DNA of 64,000 nt. It comes from Thunnus maccoyii. Its lineage: Eukaryota; Chordata; Actinopteri; Scombriformes; Scombridae. Below, piece after piece: positions 1 to 10,135 of this stretch. How positions within the stretch are numbered: position 1 is the stretch's first letter; each line of letters starts with the position of its first letter. The notes beneath the pieces were generated by a model. That model ran no database searches, had not been told where the DNA came from, and worked only from the letters and a program-made list of their open reading frames with translations. A program made the position numbers and the translations under genes. The stretch covers positions 21,165,067-21,229,066 of the forward strand of contig NC_056545.1 of assembly GCF_910596095.1 (NCBI RefSeq), read 5' to 3'.

Positions 1-2449
1 TATAAATACCTGAAGCATTAATTCACTTACATAGAGTAGCACAAGTGATAATAATCCCCATGTTGTGCCATAATTGGTATGAAAACAATCTTTTACAAGT
101 GTACAGTAACATTTTTCTCATGGTGTTAAACCTGTAAATTTTGAATCACTTAACACCATCTAAAGGCATAATATATCATAATATACCAACAAAAAGTATA
201 CTAATGTGTAGAGTCAAAGAAAACCAATGACGACATCCATGTTCCATTGCTGTTCACTTGATCCAGTATTCGTAGATGCTCATCTCTTCAAAATTTCCAT
301 TGGTATCTCTCAGGGGAAAATAACAGCAGAGGCAAGTTAATCTTTTGAATCATATGTTGTCTTACACAGGCATCAGCCTGTTGTTGTTACAGATTGAGGA
401 GGCCCAGCGCTTCAACCCCAGGGTTCCTGGAGGTTGACTCACAGCCACTCTGTAATGGAGTCAGCATCACATCACAGCAACCCCACTGCTGCAGCAAATT
501 TCCATGGCTTGGCAGAAAAACAGCCATCAAAGCAGGAAAACCGCACATGAGTCTTCCAGTATCTCTGAAAAACCCCAACTGGAGGTTCCCTTCCAAGCTA
601 CACCCCTGGAAAGCAAGGGAAAGACCATCCAGAATTTAAAAAAAAAGAAAAAAGGATTACTGGGGACAGAAAATATTGGAGGTGAAACATCATTGCTGGG
701 CCAGTCATCTGGTCTTTTAGTCTTTTAGCTCTCTTCTGACAGCAGTCTGATCTGGATAACTGCACCCCTGAGAAATGACCAGTGTTGGGCATTACTTTGC
801 AGTAATGCGATCACTGTATTCTGAGGAGTGTAAGGAATTATAATTTGAAATTCAGTCTGTTACTCCAACAGTTTGGGTGTCGGCTTGTTTCCTGTCCTAC
901 CAGGAATTTGATAGAGAGCTTATATCAATTTGGTCTCTCTGCGTCCAGTAGACAGAGAGACCAAACACTACTGTAAGTGTTAGCTTGGTGCAGGGAATGC
1001 AGGTGTAGGGAGGTGAATAGCCTCTAATAAACAGGTTAAACAGGTTTGGTAATTCCAAAACTGACTTATTTACATGTTGTGTCTTCTTAGCCGGTTTGCT
1101 AACAGTGGCCACTGGTAAGCCTACATTCAGGGATCACCCTGCATGCTGCATGCAGTCAACCAGGGCTCAAGTTAAGCTAGTGTTGATGGTCAGTAATACC
1201 TCTAAAATGTAGTTTAGCTGCTAGTAAAACCAAAATGTCTTGTATATATATGATAAATACAGAAACCGTGACACTGAAGTTATTCCAGTATATATCAACC
1301 TGCCATATTTCCCATTAATGGCCATTGTGACTTTATTGGTCATGATATTGTAACTTTGCACTTTGCACACAAGATGTGCACTGATACATATCTTTGACTG
1401 TTAATAGCTAGATACATGGTAAATCCCCCTGGGGTGGGTATACCTGCATACACATCACTATAGCTCTGATCCACAAACAGCTGCATGAACCTTTAAGTGT
1501 TTAAAAATTTGTCTTTGGTCTGAAGCTGAGGATGGCATGTCAAGCTATCTTTTGGATAGACAAAGTTCATTTTTCCTAATACATTTTGTGAATCAAATTC
1601 TCATTTAGTGATTACAACTTTGTGGCTTATTTTCGTATTTTAAGTTGTGGTTTCAACTAATGAAACACTTAAGCCAGCAATTTTATGCCAGATCTGGTTT
1701 ACTTCAGTAAAGTTGTGCAATCAGTGTAACTGTTCTTGTTTCAACACTCACTTACACTTCTTTGAACAAGCAAACACATACACAAATAGACACACACATA
1801 CAGAGTCCAAGAAGAAACACAAACAGGTTAAAATACATGTATGAACAGTACATTGACACACACTGCTATGCTGTAGACACACATGAATGGAGATATTGGA
1901 GAATTAAATTAGAAGAAGAAAGAAAGAAAACAGGTCTGTATAAAAAGACAGGATTTAGTTACAAATACATGATCCATGCTTTTCCCATCCCGATAAGTGA
2001 TGTCTAGGGATGTTTTGGATTACACTATGAAAAAATGCAAGTTTAGGAAATATTTATTGAATGGATTGAAAAATATTGTACAAACTGTGACCTACTTTCC
2101 ATGAGCATCCCTGTATTGGTCTAAAAAAGTGTGTCAGGCTTAAAAATAATCATAAAATGTATTAAGATAATATGCATATAGGTAACATACTACCACATTT
2201 GTCCAATCTACCTACAATACACCGTCAAATTGATTAAATCCTTTCCAGAAATGTCAAATAACTGTTTTATCACTTAATGTACATAGTTGAATGTTCACCA
2301 CATTATACTAACACAACAGTATCTTTATTTGCTACAAATTTAGAGGGTAATATGTCATCCAAATTGTCAGGGATTTTCAACCTTAAATACAATGCAATGT
2401 GTTTATGACAATCCACACACGTTCTGGTCTTTAGACAGAGCACATTTTA
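1..2449. other. Gene-free AT-rich spacer
   Basis: I see no supportable coding exon here. The open frames are short and overlap on both strands, with no protein-family resemblance. At about 779-885 there is a stretch starting CAGTGTTGGGCATTACTTTG, which resembles the ends of a dispersed fish repeat, but I could not define its other end. Confidence 0.5.
779..885. repeat. Probable dispersed repeat fragment (CAGTGTTGGG type)
   Basis: The segment opens with CAGTGTTGGGC and runs through alternating ATTAC/GTAAT words, ending near a GTTACTCCAACA stretch. This style of terminus is common among non-autonomous fish DNA elements. The assignment rests on pattern memory only. No target-site duplication was identified. 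Confidence 0.3.
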
Positions 2450-2714
2450 GCAGCATGGGGCAGCTTCCTGTAATTGTTTTCAATGAGAGTAAAGATTTTT
2501 GCTCACTGCTTTTGCTTTGCTGAACGCCTCAAATTTTTCCGCTCTATGCACCTCACATTTTTGCAGGAGCGCCCTGAACACCTCGAGTTTACAAAATGTC
2601 AATTCAGAGCAGAAAAGTGCCAAATGTCATTGGTGTTTTGATCCATTGTCCAATCGGATGAATTGAAAGGCAAGCCCTCTGTGGTGATGACGACAACAAG
2701 TGGAGATAACAGTC
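2450..2714 (+). mobile_element. 5' flank of a decayed MADF-domain gene or transposon
   Basis: This moderately GC-rich block contains repeated words such as CTGAACGCCTC, CACCTCACATTTTTGCAGGAGCGC and GAACACCTCGAG. It runs directly into the MADF-like reading frame at 2715. Its distinct composition, next to a dead transposon-type gene, suggests the upstream part of the same element. The boundaries are approximate. Confidence 0.4.
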
Positions 2715-2843
2715 ATGGAGGATTAACTAGTGGTGGCTGTTGCAGGATATCCGGAACTATATGACTTAAACAGCCATAATCACCATCTGAACAGAAAACA
2801 GCCAGCCTGGAATGAGTTTACTTCACAGCAAAATAACAGTTAG
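2715..2843 (+). pseudogene. Relic of a MADF-domain protein (transposon-associated, Adf-1-like)
   Basis: The frame opens with ATG GAG GAT followed by an in-frame stop at codon 4, then reads LVVAVAGYPELYDLNS, NHHLNRKQPAWNE and a second stop at 2841. P-ELYD, N-R and AWNE-like spacing is the signature of the N-terminal half of the MADF (Myb/SANT-like) DNA-binding domain. That domain is found in Adf-1-like proteins and in the accessory proteins of PIF/Harbinger transposons. Only about 40 codons survive and the rest of the domain is absent. This is therefore a dead, truncated fragment and not a gene. It is followed 330 bp later by the HIPK-like pseudogene, with no evident functional link. The family assignment comes from motif recognition. 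Confidence 0.6.
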
Positions 2844-3171
2844 GCTAAGGACAGGTAATTCAGTGGTTGCCTAGCAACAATTTAAAAAAAAAGACACAGC
2901 AAGCTGCTCTTTTTTTAAGATTGTAGGCTATGACAAAAAAGGCATCCTCTTCTGTCCCTGGATCAGCTTCCTAATATAGTCAATTTATCACATCATCTAT
3001 CATCTCATCTCATCTCAACATCTATCACACAATGTCTTCAAGACCAGCAGAGAGAATCTGGTCAATTATCTTGTGACCTTCACAGACGTACAGAATCTGT
3101 TTAGCTATCATCTGGTTACCCGCAGAGTGAGAAGTAAAGTGAATCTGGAGTTGGATATTATTTAGAAACAT

Positions 3172-4388
3172 TTGACTGAAAAAACATCTTCCTCATCCTC
3201 AACTTTGAAATCAGAGAATGCACATAAAAATGACGAGGATAGAGTGCCTGCTCCATTTAAGGTACTGAAGTGGGATATTCTCTTCATCAAGTCCTCCCGC
3301 TACCTGGTTGTGGACTTTAACAGAGAAGGATGTTTTGGCAAAGTTGCCATGTCAGTTGACTTAAAAACAGCTGAGACGTTGACAATCAAGATCCACAAAG
3401 AGAGCGATGATTGTGCAATCAAACGTGAAGTGGACATGCTTAAGGCCCTCAGGACTCTTGATCCAGAAAAGACAAACTTGGTGAGGTTTGTGGATGATTT
3501 CAAGTTCCAAGACCTTTCCTGCCTTGCCTTTGAGATGCTGGACAAGAGCCTTTGGGACCTGATGAAGGAGAGAGAATGGATGCCATTATCTCTCAATGAA
3601 ATTCGCCCTGTCAGGCACCAATTACTTGTGGCATTTGAAGCCCTGAAGGGTATTGGCATCCTTCACACAAACCTAAAACCTGACATTATGCTTGTCAACC
3701 AAAAAGACCAGCCCTTTTGGGTGAAGTTGATAAACTTTTGTTTGGCCCTTCCACTGTCCAAAGTAAAGGTTGGAATGACCAGCAGGCTGGTGCACACAGG
3801 GCTCCGGACGTGACCTTGGGCCTCCCCATATCTGAAGCCATTGATATGTGGGGACTGGGATGTGTCATGGCATTCCTGTACTTTGGGGACAACCTCTTCC
3901 CTGGAAAATGTGACTACCACAACATGAAAGTCATTTGCCAGCTACTTGGTCAACCAGGACACCAGCTGCTAAGTGCTGGGAAGAACACAAGGAAGTATTT
4001 CATCAGGGAGCCCATCAATTCAGGATGGAGACTAAAATCACCTGTGGAATACAAGGAGGCAACAGGTGTCAAGAATAAAATTTCAAAGAGGCATTTGGAT
4101 ATGGCCGCAAATTTAGAAAATGTCGTCACGAAATTCAAAGAAAGTGAGGATGATCATCAGTGTGAAGGCAGGATGGCATATTTAAGCCTCCTTAAATGGT
4201 TGCTGCATCTCGACACTGGAAGGAGAGTCACTCCAAGGCAAGCCCTACAACATAGTTTCATTACAATGGCTCACCTGGTAGACTACATGGACACCAGCTC
4301 CTACGCAGATGCTGCCCGTGACTACATGACCACCTCCCCAATTGATGATTCTGATGATTCTCTCACCGACATCGAAAAGGACATATAG
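3172..4388 (+). pseudogene. HIPK-like protein kinase, frameshifted and catalytically dead
   Basis: Two overlapping frames together encode one kinase domain of the homeodomain-interacting protein kinase (HIPK) group. The first part (3172-3813) carries the N-lobe with a degenerate glycine loop (REGCFGKV), the ATP-binding lysine (TIK, residue 73), a plausible alpha-C glutamate, and HTNLKPDIMLV where active HIPKs have HTDLKPEN. The expected DFG reads NFC (residues 188-190). A one-base deletion between about 3780 and 3805 shifts the frame. The C-lobe resumes with RAPDVTLGLPISEAIDMWGLGC and continues to TAG at 4386. The 3172 codon is TTG, with an in-frame TAG just upstream at 3163-3165, so no proper ATG is present. 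An AG at 3164-3165 could be an acceptor for a lost upstream exon. No intron lies inside the kinase domain. HIPK-like copies are known to be expanded in teleosts. A pseudogene is the best reading; a sequencing error could explain the frameshift but not the missing catalytic Asp. Confidence 0.8.
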
Positions 4389-4787
4389 CATATAGCCCAA
4401 CACTGACTTAAGTGATGAGGTGTCAGACCCAGATAGTCCTACATAGATGACAACTCTGCAGGAGGCTGTTATTACTATTCAAACTCAGCTAAGGACACTA
4501 GCGTAAGGAGAGAGAGAACCGGTATGATGTCCATCCCGGATTGAAGTGATGAGGTCTCAGAATACAACTCTGGAGCACTCAATTATGATTATTTAAACCC
4601 AGCACAGGAGACTGGCCTAAGGAGAGAGAGAGCTCCCGTTATGGTCTCCGGAGGTGACTATTTGGACACTGATGGGGACAGTGGTGAGGATGAAAGCTAT
4701 GAAGACTTCTATCTATTAGATTCATCCACTCCAAGTTTTCAAGACACTACTACTTCCTATGTGGTTGAGGGGGTTGTTTATCCATAA
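4389..4787 (+). pseudogene. Decayed acidic tail of the HIPK-like copy, with internal duplication
   Basis: In the same frame as the kinase C-lobe, but interrupted by several stops, this stretch contains two imperfect copies of a roughly 134-bp unit. AGTGATGAGGT occurs at 4411 and again at 4545. Each copy is followed by an ACAACTCTG...TATT segment and a TAAGGAGAGAGAG segment. The last part reads openly as an acidic, Ser/Thr-rich tail (DTDGDSGEDESYEDFY) to a TAA at 4785-4787. This looks like a former C-terminal extension. I do not recognise it as a named domain. Confidence 0.5.
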
Positions 4788-5030
4788 TATCCCCTATTCG
4801 TGACTGCTCCTACTTTTGTCCGAGTTTCAGTCCGGACCAGCTTCAGGAGAGAATCCCCCACTGCTTGTCTGAGTGAGGGAGATACAAACCATAACAGTCC
4901 CAGTGTCATGCATTGCTACTCCTCATTAAAGTCAGGGGCTGCATCCATGACATTAGACCTATTAACCTGGATACCCTCTTCAGATGTTGAACAGATTTAC
5001 CAATAATCTACATTAGACAAAGGCATAAAT

Positions 5031-5310
5031 CACGGCAGCACAGTGGTGCAAGTAGGTTTCACTGTCACCTCACAGCAAAAGGTTCTGGGTTCAAATCTGC
5101 TGCTCAGCTGGGGCCTTTTTCTGTGTGGAGCTAACATCTTCTCCCTGTGTCTGTGTGGGTTTTGTCCGGGTACTCCACTTTCCTCCCACATCCAAACATA
5201 TGCAAGTTAGACTGACTGGCAACTCTAAATTGTACTTAGGTGTCAGTGTGAGGATGAATCTTTGTGGGTCTCAGCCCTGTGACAAATTAATCTGGCCTTG
5301 ATGAGACCTT
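5031..5310 (+). repeat. tRNA-like SINE-type fish repeat
   Basis: It begins CACGGCAGCACAGTGGTGCA and contains an A-box-like start, then CACCTCACAGCAAAAGG, the B-box-like GGTTCTGGGTTCAAAT, and the body GGCCTTTTTCTGTGTGGAG, TTCTCCCTGTGTCTG and TCCTCCCACATCCAAA. This order matches a very common teleost interspersed repeat with a tRNA-like 5' part. The copy is diverged. The family name is left open because I cannot search a repeat library. Confidence 0.7.
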
Positions 5311-7699
5311 ACTCTTGTCTTTGTTTGAAATGAAATTGTGAACTCTTTGAAATGAAAAAATAAATATATGGTAATTATTCATATTATTATTTCTGTTGAG
5401 AATTTAGGATAAATTAAGAATGTTTGTGTATGCAGCAAAAATCTCAACCTCTCTTGTGATCAGTAAATATTCAGACATCAATAGATTTTGCTGACTAGCT
5501 AAAGTCAGACTTGGACAAGAGGTAAATCCACTCCCCTCTGTCAATGAAAAGGGTTTAGCATGTTTTGAACCTGAAAAATAAAAAGTCAAGTTCAAGAATT
5601 GGTATCAAGTTTGCAACAAAGTGAAAAAACTTTGTGAAACAGGTTGTCCATCTGGGTTTTAGAGCAAAGATACAAGAGCTTTGCACTGTCAAGAGCTAAA
5701 GGAGAGATGACAACATCAGCATCCGCACCCAACCTCTGCTCATTTTTTTCTCTTCCCACTTAAGTCAAAGAGCTTTACTCTTTCCACTCTTAATACCTGT
5801 CTTAAAACAGTCTTCTTATCCCTGATGTTGCCTCTTTCACATCCCCTTTATTTTCAAACCACAGCTTTTCCAATTCTTGTGTCAGCATTTGGGATACCAG
5901 GATACAAACTTAGCCAAGGTTTGAATATATTTGTACAGTTGCACAATATTTTGCACCACGGCCCCAAGTGCAACTTGAGGAAATATCGACATTGCACAAC
6001 TCATTGCGCCTTAAATTATCAGTAAAAAAAACCCATCCAACCTAATGAGGGATTTTTGGACCTATATGTGTAATATTGGCTGAAAACTCCAGCAATATTT
6101 CTAGTTTCTACTTTGCTTCCATATCAGGATATTTTCATAATTTTGAGAGTAGCAATACAGAGTAATGCAAAATTTGTGTATATCTCTGCACCAGAATATT
6201 CATATTTCTAATGAAGGATGATCTGTGTCTGAATTAAGTTGGCTCTAAACTCTCACTTTGTTTCTAAAAAAACTTGTAGCTTCAAGCAAAACTGCAAACA
6301 AGATAATATTAATAGTTAAAGGTCAAGATTATCACACAGCCCCATCTGCCCAGGAAGACACTTCTTCACTTCAACCTCAGTGAAGACCTTATCCTGCCTG
6401 AGTTGGCAGGTCTGCTCTACAGATGTCTTCCATACTGATCAAAGGCCTTTACATCCCTCAACGAGAGATCAGGGGGCTTTGTCACCCTTAAAAAACCTTG
6501 GAAAACACTCAACTCTTCCCAGAGGCACTAGGGATTCCTCCTCCACCCCAGTTCCCACCATTTGAAACTCTCATGCCTAAACTGCAGGCTTTGTCTGCCA
6601 ACTCTAGCCTGTGATCAAATATCTCCATTACCACTAAATGTCAGCTAAATGTGAAATAAATGTCTTAATAAGTACATCCAAAGCTCTACAAAAGAGCTGA
6701 GGTGACTGAACATTTATGATTCAGTTGTGTCAGTGGCACAACTCTTACCTTTATTATAGCTTTATGTCAGTGAATGCATGCTTGTGTTCATTTTACAGCA
6801 CTATAATTGTCCACAACATTGATATTCTTCCTGTGATTATATTACTTCATCACTGATCTCAGCCTGATTGCAGGGTGATGTCTGGAGACAAAGATAATTT
6901 ACTTTCAAAACCTGGGAACCTTTTTGTTTCTTGTGCATAAAAGAGCAGCATGAACATATAGTTCATAATGTTACAGGTGCAAACAAGCATATTTCATATG
7001 GAAGTTATGCTAACACTTTCCTAACACTGAGAGGTAAATTGGATGTTAAAAATATGGAAAATGTTAATACTGCATTAAAAAAATGATTTCAAAAATTATT
7101 TCTTCAGACATCATCTGAGCCTAAATTCTTCCTCTATAGGAACCACAGTGATGAGCATTCAGATCAGCAAAGGCAAGTGGGAGGGTGCAATAAATATTTA
7201 AAAAATGAATTTGTCCTTCTTTGACTTTTGAAATTAGCTATACTTATTCTCTACGTCAAAAAATAGTCATGTCAATATATTCTACTAGCAGTAGATATAG
7301 TTATTTTTTTAAAGATTATATTTAAATATCCTGAAGATTTTCATTTTTTCAAACCCAATTTTGATATTATTTATGCTTGGCATTTATTCTGCTACAGTAT
7401 AGCCGTTACGTTTACACTCATCAGTTACCTGTCTATGTATTAGTTTGCACTGCAGTGGTGGAGTTCACCTTTCTAATGCTGGCTTCAAATGGCATGCACA
7501 AGAGCCAGTACTAAAGCAAATTATGACGGCACAAGCTGCACAAGTTGCTCATGCTCTTCTGTTGCATTTCTTTGTAGCTGCTCAAAGAACGATAAATGTT
7601 TAATTTCAAACAGAACTCTGACTTGCATTATTAAGATGTTCTTAGTGTTACCACCAGTGACCACAGGTGTCGCCATATTAACTTGAAAGGTATATATTT
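5311..7699. other. Gene-free spacer
   Basis: This AT-rich stretch has only short open frames without recognisable domains or splice-consistent conservation. I see nothing to annotate. Confidence 0.5.
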
Positions 7700-8195
7700 A
7701 TTAAGGACGTGCAGAGAGGCCAGTATTTGTATTTGTATCTGTATCTGTATTTGTTGAGGCAGCAAGATTATTTATATTTGAATAAAGTAAAAAAAATCTG
7801 TTGTTGTTGTTTTTACTACACTTCTAATTTTAGGATATTAAAGTGTTAAAGTAAGTGTTATTCAATAAACTTTTTTACAAAGGTGGGTTCCCACACCAGG
7901 TCTCAAAACCCCATCTCTCAGACCAGAGACATCTGCACTGACCTGTCAGCCATAGCCCAGCTCTGCCAGAGAAAGAGATCTGCAGTTATTTATACACTTG
8001 TGACACAGAGACAGACAACGATGTAACCTTGCTACGTCCCAACCTGTGCGTTTATTTGACATGTTTGGTTTTTTTCTGGAAAAACAAATAATCTTCATAA
8101 TATTTGTACAAAATAAATATTCATAAAAACCCACTATTTGTGCTGTTCTGAATACCATGTTCAGATTCGGTTCCACCCCTAATATGTATATGTAC
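7700..8195. repeat. Possible dispersed repeat with TATTTG words
   Basis: A short run of TATTTG/TATCTG words near 7723-7755 is followed by a compositionally distinct block (CACACCAGGTCTCAAAACCCC, CAGACCAGAGACATCTGC). Near 8165 comes ATTCGGTTCCACCCCTAATA. Together these resemble an old fish DNA-transposon fragment. The evidence is compositional and from memory. Limits are approximate. Confidence 0.35.
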
Positions 8196-9417
8196 AAATA
8201 TGTCGGCGTTGTGTTGTGTTGTCCTAAGTGGCCAAAAAAAAAATCAGTTAATGCAGGTTTAACGATAATAACTTAACAAAGGAGAAATAGTCATGCTGAA
8301 CAGTAATTTGTTCAACCATAACTTGAATGTTGCTGCTATGTGAGTTCAGTATGTCTTAACAAAACCAACATTCCCCTAAATTGTGGAAAGAGTCATATGC
8401 AAGAAGTGCGTCAAACCTCCCTCCCTTCTTGCCTTAAACAAATGTTGGAATCCTCTGTAGATCATAAAGACAAAATATGGAAAATGACTTAAAACATTCT
8501 GAGATTTGTGAGATTTAAGAAGAGAAGCCTCAGGCCTCTCTTGTCTTTCATTAAATGCACACACACAAAAACACACACACACCTTCTTATCCAGCACAAC
8601 ACCTGGTGCGGGAACATAAAGTACAAGGAGACAACCAGAGAAAACTCATGTCCTTGATGTAATTGTCAAATAAACGTGTATGTATAAAAGTGAGTGTGAA
8701 AGCGTCCATCTGAATGAGAATGAAGGCTAACGTGTCTTTCCACCTGTCCACATGAGCGTCTTGACCCTGCTCGTCAGTGAACATGCCCCTGGCATTGTTT
8801 TATGACTGCAGCTCCACCAGCTCTGAGCCTCCCAACACCTGTACAATAAATCACCAGCCCACTCCTGTTGATGTTACATAACCCAGCAGGGGTTTAGTGA
8901 CGCCGAACACAGAATTGCCTGCGGTGGAGGCCTTATGTGGGGGTGGCGAGAGTCAACTCATCTTCTGCACGGATAGGTGGCGCTGTGGCACAAGGGTGTT
9001 ATTACAGGTGCTTCACAGAGAAAGTCATAAAACATGTTTGGGATCACAAAACATGTTTGAAAGAAGAAGAGCTCAATGTTCTATCCAGTAAATGTGTGAA
9101 CGCCCCAAAATGTGAGAATGACTATATGCTGGAGAGGGACTGGAACAGTTGTCTACCTGCCAGTGGTAAATGTTTTAAGTGGCAAAGACTGACAGCCAAC
9201 GAGTAAAATTTACAGTATGAATTATTAGAGAAACAATGATTAACTCACCCACTCATTGAACAACTCACTGCAGTATTTTGTAAGCTGAAAATACTATTGT
9301 ACCGATGGATTCTGATAGTATTTAACTAACATTTGTTATTTAAAGCTGCTATAGTCAATGTATTCATACTAGCAATGGATGACATGACTACTTATATGTG
9401 AAAGATGTCACTTGTAG
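8196..9417. other. Gene-free spacer with a short CA repeat
   Basis: A CACACACA-type microsatellite lies at about 8557-8582. An open frame at 8937-9206 is cysteine-containing but has no recognisable family, upstream exon or domain. I do not call it a gene. Confidence 0.45.
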
Positions 9418-10135
9418 TGGTGAACCCACAGATAATTATCATCCAACTCTGCAGTTCCTCTATGAAGCATTTTAGCGTCTTTCAGCTCATTGTTTTGGTT
9501 TTCAGTCCACAACTTTAAAAGTCTGTCTTAAAACAACTCATATTATCTGAAGATAATATGAGGCTTCAGCCATCTGAGTTAGTCAAATGAAGTGGATATC
9601 TTCCATAGTTAGTCTTTTTAGTCAAAAATTTTTGCTTTGTTTCTTGACAAACTGTGTTTTCCTGTTCAGCTGCAGTGGAGGGATCATAACAAAAAGAGGG
9701 AAAAGACAGTAACTTTGAAAGATTGACTTGATTTGACTCATTTGGATGGCTGAAGCCTCATATTAGCTTAAGATATATTTTTGCACTGAAGGAGGGTTGT
9801 GGATTTTGTCCCCTTACACTTACATCAAAAGTGCATCATGAACGGATCTGTTAATGGTCAGTATGAACAGGAGGAATGACTACAGTAAGAAACACGTGTC
9901 AATGTTCATTTGGGCTCCTGACTGTTGTTTTAAGACAGACTTGACAAATTGTGAACCTATCCTTTAATATTTTGGTTCACTCAGAGCACTCATCATCATA
10001 CTTTTTGGCCACAGCAGGCAGCTGTTTTCAGTTTACAAAAAAAAAAAATCCAACTGTATGCTCCCTGCCTAGCATCAAACAGCGGACAGACAAAGTTAGC
10101 AGCTAGCTGGTGAAGAAAGCTGAACATGTAGTTCA
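9418..10135 (-). repeat. Dispersed fish repeat, interrupted by a second element
   Basis: The two flanks (about 9418-9497 and 9963-10135) together match, in reverse orientation, the 49560-49830 part of another repeat copy in this window. Shared words include the complements of GTGAACCAAAAC, AAAAACAGCTGCCTGCTGTGGC and AAAGACGCTATAATGCTTCA. In the 49-kb copy the two halves are only a few tens of bases apart. Here about 465 bp of unrelated inverted-repeat sequence separates them. Boundaries are good to perhaps 20 bp. Confidence 0.65.
9498..9962. mobile_element. Non-autonomous DNA element with about 30-bp terminal inverted repeats
   Basis: The left arm (about 9505-9537) contains AGTCTGTCTTAAAACAAC. 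The right arm (about 9922-9956) contains its exact reverse complement GTTGTTTTAAGACAGACT, and the similarity extends outward. A second internal inverted pair exists: ATATGAGGCTTCAGCCATC near 9557 and GATGGCTGAAGCCTCATAT near 9745. There is no coding capacity. Its position inside another repeat shows it inserted later. I recognise the sequence style as common in percomorph genomes. Confidence 0.7.

Noticed and set aside
8937-9206. Cysteine-containing 89-codon open frame
   Set aside because: No recognisable family, no splice partners and atypical local context. Its length is compatible with chance.
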